This document shows, in pieces, positions 1 to 5,001 of a stretch of 6,718 nt of DNA (positions are counted from its first letter, which is position 1; the number at the start of each line of letters is the position of its first letter). The stretch comes from an uncultured Oscillospiraceae bacterium (GTDB lineage Bacteria > Bacillota > Clostridia > Oscillospirales > Ruminococcaceae), in NCBI GenBank assembly GCA_905212515.1, contig CAJMEU010000156.1, positions 1 through 6,718 on the forward strand. The letters are read 5' to 3'. The position numbers and the translations under genes are program-made. The notes beneath the pieces were generated by a model, which made no database searches, had not been told where the DNA came from, and was given only the letters and a program-made list of their open reading frames with translations.

Positions 1-1
1 A

Positions 2-436
2 TTTGATTATAACAACGGCCGGCCGGGACTTTCTATAACAGATTTATGCATCTGGCCCGTGCCGGCGGGAAAGGCGGTGGGATTTTTGAAACCCTGTAAT
101 CTTTCAGGCACCGCCGGCCCTGTGCGTGAGGCCCAAGCCTACGTGGCCGCCCATTATGGGCAAAAGCTCACGCTGCGTGAAGTGGCCGGCGCCGTGCACC
201 TGAGCAAAAACTATTTTAGTTTCCTCTTCCGCGCGCAAACGGGCCTCACCTTCACCCAATATGTCAATCGCCTGCGGGTGGAGAAAAGCAAAGAGTACCT
301 GCGCTGCACCAGCCTGCCCATCGTGGAGGTGATGCTGCGCGTCGGTTTTGAGGATCAGAGCTATTTTTCCAAGGTGTTCAAGCAGAACACCCGCCTTTCG
401 CCGGGGCAGTACCGCGCGCAGCGGCCAGCCTCTTAG
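2..436 (+). CDS. AraC-family transcriptional regulator, C-terminal part (5' end cut by window edge)
   Basis: This is the DNA-binding end of an AraC/XylS-type regulator. The last about 100 residues form the usual two helix-turn-helix units. The first runs around LTLREVAGAVHLSKNYFS and the second around PIVEVMLRVGFEDQSYFSKV, ending in the family signature FKQNTRLSPGQYR. The SKNYFS/FEDQSYFS wording resembles YesN-like response regulators that control carbohydrate genes, but no receiver domain is visible. The frame is open without a stop from base 2, giving 144 visible residues, so the gene most likely starts outside the window. A GTG at 59 could give a 125-residue stand-alone HTH protein, but I see no Shine-Dalgarno before it, and bases 1-50 are clearly richer in A+T than the gene. 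The transporter gene follows after about 30 bases on the same strand, so it probably regulates the sugar genes downstream. Family assignment is firm; target and effector are unknown. Confidence 0.85.
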   Translation, partial: FDYNNGRPGLSITDLCIWPVPAGKAVGFLKPCNLSGTAGPVREAQAYVAAHYGQKLTLREVAGAVHLSKNYFSFLFRAQTGLTFTQYVNRLRVEKSKEYLRCTSLPIVEVMLRVGFEDQSYFSKVFKQNTRLSPGQYRAQRPAS

Positions 437-454
437 AAAGCGATAGGGATGAAA

Positions 455-460
455 GAGGGG
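455..460 (+). promoter_or_regulatory. Shine-Dalgarno that decides the transporter start
   Basis: GAGGGG lies six bases before the ATG at 467. Two other in-frame ATGs exist at 449 and 461. The motif directly abuts the ATG at 461 and lies downstream of the one at 449, so it can serve neither. The ATG at 449 has only a GGG directly against it. The start at 467 is therefore preferred. Confidence 0.55.
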
Positions 461-466
461 ATGCGT

Positions 467-1732
467 ATGGGGCGGGATGCCCAAAGCAAAAGCCGGGATC
501 TGTTTATCGTGGAAGTGGTGTGTGCCACCGTCATCGGCAACCTGGTGGGCGGCGTGCTGCTTTCCGGCTATCTGGATCATATCGGCTTGTCGCCCAAACT
601 GAACGGCATCATCAGCGCCATTCCCGTGGCTGCCACGGTATTTCAACCCTTGGGGGCCATGCTGGGCCAGCGCAGCGGCAACTGCAAGCGTTTTGTGGTC
701 ACCTTTGCCGTGGTGCAGCGGCTGCTGTTTGCGGGGGTTTACTGCATCCCGCTGCTGTTGGGCGTGGATGTGCGCGCGGCCACGGCTGTGCTCATCTTCG
801 GATGTGCCAACGGGTTCGCGGCCTTTATGACGCCCAATGCCACCAACTGGCTAATGGACCTTACCCCCGGCGACCTGCGGCAGGAATATTTCAGCCGGCG
901 GGAGATCGCGCTGGTGGCCACGGGGGCGGTGATGAACCTGCTGATGGGCTTCCTCATCCAGTATTTTACGGGCGCCGGCGCGGCGCGGCAGGGGTATTTC
1001 ATCCTCTCCTGCGTACTGCTGCTGTTCGCGGGCATCAATATTTTCTGCCTGCTCTCCATCCAGGCCCCGCCGTCCGCGCCTTCTGCGGCGGCCCGGCCGC
1101 CGCGGGACATCCTGCTGAAGCCCCTGCGCGACAGGCGTTTCCGCCCCGTTATCCTGGCCATCTGCCTGTATGAATTCGGCGCGCAATGTGCGCTCCCGTT
1201 TTGGAACATTCATACTTTGAGCAACCTGAAGCTCAGCTATGTGTACCTGACGGTCCTGGGCGTGGCGGTCTCTTTGGGCAAAGTGTTCACGCTCAAGCTG
1301 TGGATGCGCTTGGGCGGCCGGCGGGTGTGGTCGCAGGTGTGCGTGTTTGCCTTTGCGGCCATCGGCCTCAGCCATCTGCTCAACGCCTTGGCGTGGGAGG
1401 GCATGGCGGTCTGGTATATGCTCATTCCCTCCGCGGCGGGCACCCTGGGCTGGGCCTTGGTGGGCATGGGCACCCTCAATTTTGAATACGACAACGTGGA
1501 GGGGGAGGACCAGGCCATCTACATCTGTGTGGTGGAAGTGGCCTCGGGCGTGGTTGGGGTCCTGGGCACGATGCTGGGAGGTGTCATCATGGATCTTGTA
1601 GATGCCTGGGGCCCGGTGGTGGCTGGCCGTCCAGTGGCGGGCCAGCAGGTGGAGATGTTGCTTTCCTGTATCTTGCTGCTGTGCGCGGCAGGCTATCTGC
1701 ACAGTGCCGTGCGCCGGGGCGTGCTCCATTGA
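467..1732 (+). CDS. Major facilitator superfamily (MFS) transporter
   Basis: A 421-residue polytopic inner-membrane protein, a typical MFS length. About twelve hydrophobic segments can be read, roughly at residues 12-35, 46-66, 76-99, 104-122, 147-167, 176-198, 228-249, 256-280, 289-310, 315-338, 360-388 and 403-421. A hydrophilic, Pro/Ala/Arg-rich loop at about 200-227 separates two six-helix halves, as expected for MFS. The loop after the fourth segment reads PGDLRQEYFSRREI, with the charge pattern common in MFS intracellular loops. There is no signal peptide. It sits between an AraC-type regulator and a sugar kinase, and the kinase gene begins 33 bases after its stop, so uptake of a free sugar, probably by proton or sodium symport, is inferred. 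The substrate cannot be read from sequence, and a drug-efflux role is not excluded by fold alone. The start could instead be 449 (427 residues). Confidence 0.85.
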   Translation: MGRDAQSKSRDLFIVEVVCATVIGNLVGGVLLSGYLDHIGLSPKLNGIISAIPVAATVFQPLGAMLGQRSGNCKRFVVTFAVVQRLLFAGVYCIPLLLGVDVRAATAVLIFGCANGFAAFMTPNATNWLMDLTPGDLRQEYFSRREIALVATGAVMNLLMGFLIQYFTGAGAARQGYFILSCVLLLFAGINIFCLLSIQAPPSAPSAAARPPRDILLKPLRDRRFRPVILAICLYEFGAQCALPFWNIHTLSNLKLSYVYLTVLGVAVSLGKVFTLKLWMRLGGRRVWSQVCVFAFAAIGLSHLLNALAWEGMAVWYMLIPSAAGTLGWALVGMGTLNFEYDNVEGEDQAIYICVVEVASGVVGVLGTMLGGVIMDLVDAWGPVVAGRPVAGQQVEMLLSCILLLCAAGYLHSAVRRGVLH

Positions 1733-1765
1733 CAGAGCTGCCGTAAACAAGGATACTATAAACAA

Positions 1766-2689
1766 ATGAAAGCGAGTGATCAAGCTTTGCGTATTTTGAA
1801 CTTTGGCTCCATGAACCTGGATTATGTGTACCGTGTGCCGCATTTTGTGGCGCCCGGCGAAACGCTGGCGGCTGAGGGCCAGTCCCTCAATCCGGGCGGC
1901 AAAGGGTTGAACCAGTCCATCGCGCTGGCGCGGGCAGGCGCGGCCGTGTGCCATGCGGGCTGCGTTGGCGCGGGCGGTGAACAGCTGGCCGCCCTCCTGC
2001 GGGAAAACGGAGTGGACACCACGTTCCTTCGCCCGGTCAGCTGCCTGCAGGGCAACGCCATGATCCAAGTGAACGACGCGGGCGAGAACTGCATTCTGCT
2101 GTACGGCGGCTCCAACCGGGCCGTCACGCGCGAACAGGTGGACGAGACGCTGGCGCAGTTTTCGGCCGGGGATTACCTAGTGCTGCAGAACGAGATCAGC
2201 TGCCTTGACCATCTGGTCCGGCGGGCGGCACAGCGGGGGATGCACATCGTCCTGAACCCTTCGCCCTTTGAAGACCAGCTGCGGCAGCTGGACTACAACG
2301 CGATCTCCTGGCTGCTGGTGAATGAAGTAGAGGCCCGGCAGCTCACCGGGCAGACGCAGCCCGCGGCCGTCTGGGCGGCGCTGCACAGCCAATATCCCGC
2401 GCTGCGCCTGGTGCTCACGCTGGGCAGCGCGGGGGCGGTGTGCTTCACGCCGCAGGAAACGATGCGCCAGCCCATCTTCCCCGTGCAGGCCGTAGACACC
2501 ACGGCTGCCGGGGACACCTTCACGGGCTTTTTCCTCGCCGCGCTGGTGGCGGGCCGGCCGCTGGCCGTCTGTATGCGCCGCGCGGCCATGGCCTCCGCAC
2601 TCAGTGTGGGCAGACGGGGGGCCTCCTGCTCCATCCCCACCGCGCGTGAGGTGGAGGAAGCCCTGTGCGCCGCCGGCCAGGAGGGATGA
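1766..2689 (+). CDS. Ribokinase-like PfkB-family carbohydrate kinase
   Basis: A 307-residue cytoplasmic kinase that transfers phosphate from ATP to a sugar hydroxyl. It follows the ribokinase pattern along its length: GSMNLD at residues 14-19 (substrate-binding Asp19), the Gly-Gly motif NPGGKG at 42-47, NPSP at 164-167, NEVEA at 186-190, TLGSAGA at 218-224, and DTTAAGDTFTGFF from 244, with Asp250 as the catalytic base and AAGD as the anion hole. Length matches E. coli RbsK (309 residues), and the GGKG form favours ribokinase over fructokinase or 6-phosphofructokinase. The Shine-Dalgarno AAGGA at 1749-1753 is rather far (12 bases) from the ATG. The gene ends in a 2-base gap before the cupin gene. 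No rbs transport or rbsD gene is present, so I would not name it rbsK; the neighbours suggest another pentose or hexose. Family is certain, substrate is not. Confidence 0.9.
   Translation: MKASDQALRILNFGSMNLDYVYRVPHFVAPGETLAAEGQSLNPGGKGLNQSIALARAGAAVCHAGCVGAGGEQLAALLRENGVDTTFLRPVSCLQGNAMIQVNDAGENCILLYGGSNRAVTREQVDETLAQFSAGDYLVLQNEISCLDHLVRRAAQRGMHIVLNPSPFEDQLRQLDYNAISWLLVNEVEARQLTGQTQPAAVWAALHSQYPALRLVLTLGSAGAVCFTPQETMRQPIFPVQAVDTTAAGDTFTGFFLAALVAGRPLAVCMRRAAMASALSVGRRGASCSIPTAREVEEALCAAGQEG
2679..2685 (+). promoter_or_regulatory. Shine-Dalgarno inside the kinase gene coupling kinase and cupin translation
   Basis: AGGAGGG lies within the last kinase codons, six bases before the ATG at 2692. 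An earlier in-frame ATG at 2686 overlaps the kinase stop as ATGA but directly abuts this motif, so 2692 is the better start. The layout predicts translational coupling, giving similar amounts of both proteins. Confidence 0.7.
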
Positions 2690-2691
2690 CC

Positions 2692-3882
2692 ATGGACGAG
2701 ATGAAAGCACTGCAGTCCCTGTTCGAGGAAAAAGAGGGCGTGCTGCCCTTCCTGCCCAACTTTATCCCGCGCAGCTTTGCCCAGCCGGGCACGCGTCTGC
2801 GCCTGCACCCGAACGATTATTACCCCCTGGGCCTTGAGCGCGGCGCCATCAAGGAACGCTGGTTCGTCAGCACCGTGCCTGCGCTCAACGGCCCCCTCGC
2901 CCCGCCTGACGAAGGCCTCAGCTACATCCCCCTGGCAAATGGGGGAAAGATCGCCTTCCGCGACGCGGTGGCCGGGTTGGGCGCGCGCCTTGTGGGCCGG
3001 GAGGTATGGCAGCAATACGGTACCTGGCCCATGTTCGCCAAATTTTTCGACAACGAAACGCCGCTGTTCCTTCACCTTCACCTGTGCCAGAAGGACGCCG
3101 AGGCCATCGGTATGAACGGCAAACCCGAGGCCTATTTCTTCCCCCACCAGTACAATGCCACCCAGGGCCGGTTCCCCCATACCTATTTCGGTTTTGATCC
3201 GGACGTGACGCGGGAAGAGGTGCGCGCCCGGATGCTGCACTATCGGGAGGAGGACACGCGCATCACGGAACTGTCCCGCGCCTTTCGTCTGCAATTGGAC
3301 ACCGGCTGGTATGTGCCGCCGGGGGTCGTCCATGCACCCGGCTCCCTGCTCACCTACGAACCCCAATGGAACTCGGACGTCAACTCCATCTACGAAAATG
3401 TCACCGCGGGCGAGGTGAACCCCTACAGCCAGTTCAGCGGCTGCGCGCCGGAGGATAAAAAAGAAGATATCGACTACCTGCTTGGCTATCTGGATTGGGA
3501 GAAGAACACGGACGCCCACTTCCGCAAGCATTACTTCCGCCCGCCGATGGCGTGCCGGGCGGGCGAGGGCTTCACCGAGGAGTGGATCGCCTACGGCAAT
3601 CCCTTCTTCAGCGCCACGCGCCTCACCGTGCAGCCGGGCGCAGCCGTCTGTGTGGAAGACCCGGCGGCCTACGGCTGTATCCTCATCGAGGGCTATGGCC
3701 GCCTGGGCGCCTTTGCCTGTGAAACGCCCCACGTCATCCGCTACGGCAAACCCACGGCCGATGAATTCTTTGTCAGCGCCCCGGCCGCACGGCAAGGCGT
3801 AACCATCGCCAACGCCTCCGCCTGTGAGCCGCTGGTGCTGCTCAAGCATTTTGCGCTGCATCCGGATGCCCCGCGCCAGTAA
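2692..3882 (+). CDS. Cupin-fold protein resembling class I mannose-6-phosphate isomerase, function unknown
   Basis: A 396-residue soluble protein without signal peptide or membrane segment. The central part matches the metal site of type I phosphomannose isomerases: LHLHL with His128 and His130 (Gln-X-His in ManA), GKPEAYFF with Glu146, and PPGVVHAPG with His214. Together these form a plausible His/His/Glu/His zinc site. The short distance from His130 to Glu146 fits the Bacillus-type PMI better than the E. coli one. Residues about 300-390 form a second cupin-like barrel ending in ANASACEPLVLLKHF, like the PMI C-terminal domain. The N-terminal 100 residues, including LHPNDYYPLGLERGAIKERWF, are not standard PMI. 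I recall similar uncharacterised cupins in other bacteria. Coupling to the upstream kinase suggests isomerisation or epimerisation of its sugar or sugar phosphate; this is inference. The fold is fairly sure, the reaction is not. Confidence 0.75.
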   Translation: MDEMKALQSLFEEKEGVLPFLPNFIPRSFAQPGTRLRLHPNDYYPLGLERGAIKERWFVSTVPALNGPLAPPDEGLSYIPLANGGKIAFRDAVAGLGARLVGREVWQQYGTWPMFAKFFDNETPLFLHLHLCQKDAEAIGMNGKPEAYFFPHQYNATQGRFPHTYFGFDPDVTREEVRARMLHYREEDTRITELSRAFRLQLDTGWYVPPGVVHAPGSLLTYEPQWNSDVNSIYENVTAGEVNPYSQFSGCAPEDKKEDIDYLLGYLDWEKNTDAHFRKHYFRPPMACRAGEGFTEEWIAYGNPFFSATRLTVQPGAAVCVEDPAAYGCILIEGYGRLGAFACETPHVIRYGKPTADEFFVSAPAARQGVTIANASACEPLVLLKHFALHPDAPRQ

Positions 3883-3885
3883 AAC

Positions 3886-3922
3886 AAAACCGCCCCAAGG
3901 TTAAACCTTGCGGCGGTTTTTT
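3886..3922 (+). terminator. Rho-independent terminator of the sugar operon
   Basis: Starting three bases after the cupin stop, AAAACCGCC (3886-3894) pairs perfectly with GGCGGTTTT (3912-3920). One C-C mismatch follows, then CAAGGT (3896-3901) pairs with ACCTTG (3905-3910) around a TAA loop. The arm ends in a run of six T (3917-3922). The A-run on the left side would let it also work on the other strand, though no minus-strand gene is near. Confidence 0.9.
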
Positions 3923-3957
3923 CCAGAAAGGGATCCCTGGCTTCTCAAGTGTTTTTC

Positions 3958-3966
3958 TGCTATAAT
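3958..3966 (+). promoter_or_regulatory. Extended -10 promoter of mutM
   Basis: TGCTATAAT is a perfect extended -10 element (TGnTATAAT), preceded by a T-rich stretch. No good -35 hexamer lies 16-18 bases upstream, as is usual for extended -10 promoters. The predicted start is near 3973, giving a leader of about 22 bases that contains the AAGGGGG Shine-Dalgarno (3980-3986). It lies downstream of the sugar-operon terminator, so mutM should be transcribed independently. Confidence 0.75.
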
Positions 3967-3994
3967 GGATAAAACAGGCAAGGGGGTGTGCGCG

Positions 3995-4822
3995 ATGCCG
4001 GAACTGCCGGAAGTGGAAACAGTCAGGCGTATCCTGCACCCGCAGCTGGCGGGCCAGGCCATCCGCGCGGTCACGGTGAACAGGGCGGACGTGCTGGCCC
4101 ACCCGGCGCCGGATGAATTCTGCCGCGCTGTCGCGGGCAGGCGCATCGAGGGCGTGGGCCGACGGGGCAAATTTTTGCGCCTCGGGCTGGCTGGGGGCGG
4201 GGAGGTGCTGGTGCATCTGCGCATGACTGGCTGCCTGGTGGTGGCGCCGGCGGGTTGGCCGGAAGACAAGCACACCCACGTGGTCTTTCATCTGGACGGA
4301 AAGCGGGAACTGCGCTTTTCAGACGCCCGGCGCTTCGGCCGGCTGTGGCTGTGCCGGCCCGGGGAAGAAGACACTTTCAGCGGCGTGCACAAATTGGGCC
4401 CCGAACCCTTTGACGAAGCCTTTGACGCGGCCTATTTACAGCGTGTGCTCGGCGCCCGGCGCAGGGCCATCAAGGAATGCCTGCTGGATCAAAGCGTAGT
4501 GGCCGGCATCGGCAACATCTACGGCGACGAGATCCTGTTCGCCGCCCACATTCACCCCGGGCGCCCGGCCGCCTCCCTGTCAAAGCAGGAATGGGCGCGT
4601 CTGGCCGAAGCCGTGCCGGCAGTGCTGCAAAAGGGCATCGAGGCTGACCGTGTCACGCCCCAGGCCTATCTGGAAAGCAGAGGGCAGAGCTACCGCAGCG
4701 CGCCCTCCTTCGTGGTTTACGGCCATGAGGGCAGGCCCTGCCCCGCGTGCGGTACGCCCCTGCGGCGCATGGTGCTGGGCGGGCGCAGCAGCTGTTACTG
4801 CCCCGCCTGCCAGAAGGCGTGA
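3995..4822 (+). CDS. mutM: Formamidopyrimidine-DNA glycosylase / AP lyase
   Basis: A base-excision repair enzyme that removes 8-oxoguanine and ring-opened purines from DNA and then cuts the abasic site by beta,delta-elimination. The 275-residue protein begins MPELPEVE; after Met removal, Pro2 is the Schiff-base nucleophile and Glu3 the catalytic acid. Other family marks are Lys59 in RRGKF (E. coli Lys57), HLRMTG with the intercalating Met, SDARRFGR with the void-filling Arg and Phe, VAGIGNIYGDEI of the helix-two-turn-helix, and a C-terminal zinc finger with Cys249, Cys252, Cys269, Cys272 and Arg264. All key residues are present and the length is normal. ATG at 3995 was chosen because the N-terminal Pro is essential and AAGGGGG lies eight bases upstream; longer in-frame starts would bury it. 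It is not next to polA or coaE, its common partners. No terminator is seen before the pyrG promoter. Confidence 0.97.
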   Translation: MPELPEVETVRRILHPQLAGQAIRAVTVNRADVLAHPAPDEFCRAVAGRRIEGVGRRGKFLRLGLAGGGEVLVHLRMTGCLVVAPAGWPEDKHTHVVFHLDGKRELRFSDARRFGRLWLCRPGEEDTFSGVHKLGPEPFDEAFDAAYLQRVLGARRRAIKECLLDQSVVAGIGNIYGDEILFAAHIHPGRPAASLSKQEWARLAEAVPAVLQKGIEADRVTPQAYLESRGQSYRSAPSFVVYGHEGRPCPACGTPLRRMVLGGRSSCYCPACQKA

Positions 4823-4835
4823 TCAACGGAAAAAC

Positions 4836-4859
4836 TTTGCCGAGGAATTTGCCGAGGAA
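4836..4859 (+). repeat. Perfect 12-bp tandem repeat upstream of the pyrG promoter
   Basis: TTTGCCGAGGAA occurs twice head to tail (4836-4847 and 4848-4859) with no mismatch and no spacer. It lies 14 bases past the mutM stop and ends 14 bases before the pyrG -35 box. The 12-base period is close to one helical turn, so two copies would face nearly the same side of the DNA. It may be a regulator site or simply a recent duplication. No third copy is visible. Confidence 0.8.
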
Positions 4860-4873
4860 ATGCCCCCTTTTCA

Positions 4874-4902
4874 TTGACAAGCGCCCCGGCCTTGGCTATA
4901 AT
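4874..4902 (+). promoter_or_regulatory. Consensus housekeeping-sigma promoter of pyrG
   Basis: TTGACA at 4874-4879 and TATAAT at 4897-4902 are separated by exactly 17 bases, a perfect match to the primary sigma consensus. The likely start is G4909, seven bases past the -10 box and the only purine nearby. That gives a leader of about 93 bases before the pyrG ATG, holding the hairpin described at 4919-4975. Confidence 0.93.
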
Positions 4903-4918
4903 ATCTCTGTTAGGACAA

Positions 4919-4975
4919 AGGCGTCCGCCAAGTTCCGCACCAGCCGGTGCAGGATCGGGCGGACGCCTCTTTTTT
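4919..4975 (+). terminator. Leader hairpin with T-run between promoter and pyrG, probable attenuator
   Basis: AGGCGTCCGCC (4919-4929) pairs perfectly over 11 bases with GGCGGACGCCT (4958-4968). Within the 28-base loop a second hairpin, GCACC (4937-4941) with GGTGC (4946-4950), can form. A run of six T (4970-4975) follows one base after the stem's closing CT. It has the shape of an intrinsic terminator but lies inside the pyrG leader, downstream of a perfect promoter, so it must be conditional if PyrG is to be made. CTP-controlled attenuation of pyrG is known in Bacillus, where slippage on an initial GGG run builds an antiterminator. Here the start reads GTTAGGAC and lacks that run. A weak competing pairing, GGAC (4913-4916) with GTCC (4923-4926), would break the 5' arm. 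It may also stop read-through from mutM. Confidence 0.75.
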
Positions 4976-5001
4976 ACGGAAAACAGAGAGGTAGGATCAA
5001 G

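Noticed and set aside
1766..1782. Catabolite-control (cre)-like half site TGAAAGCG at the kinase start
   Set aside because: Only the left half fits the consensus; the right half has several mismatches, and it overlaps the start codon.
2293..3861. Long open frame on the minus strand (522 codons), with similar ones at 851-2068 and 5086-6594
   Set aside because: They lie antisense to well-supported genes. High G+C codon use leaves few stops on the opposite strand. Their translations show no recognisable domain.
3908..3994. In-frame extension of mutM upstream
   Set aside because: It runs through the operon terminator and the mutM promoter. The enzyme needs Pro immediately after the initiator Met, which only the ATG at 3995 gives.
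4904..4989. Inverted pair TCTCTGTT (4904-4911) and AACAGAGA (4982-4989) flanking the pyrG leader hairpin
   Set aside because: With the start at G4909 most of the left half is not transcribed, so it cannot sequester the ribosome site. An 8-base match in a region this size is plausible by chance.
4947..4994. Short GTG-initiated leader peptide frame inside the pyrG leader
   Set aside because: No Shine-Dalgarno precedes it, and it shows no run of regulatory codons, so translation-based attenuation is not supported.
4747..5001. In-frame extension of pyrG upstream into the mutM gene
   Set aside because: It crosses the promoter, repeat and leader hairpin. The family starts at the MAAKHIFVTGG equivalent, and ATG 5002 has a Shine-Dalgarno.
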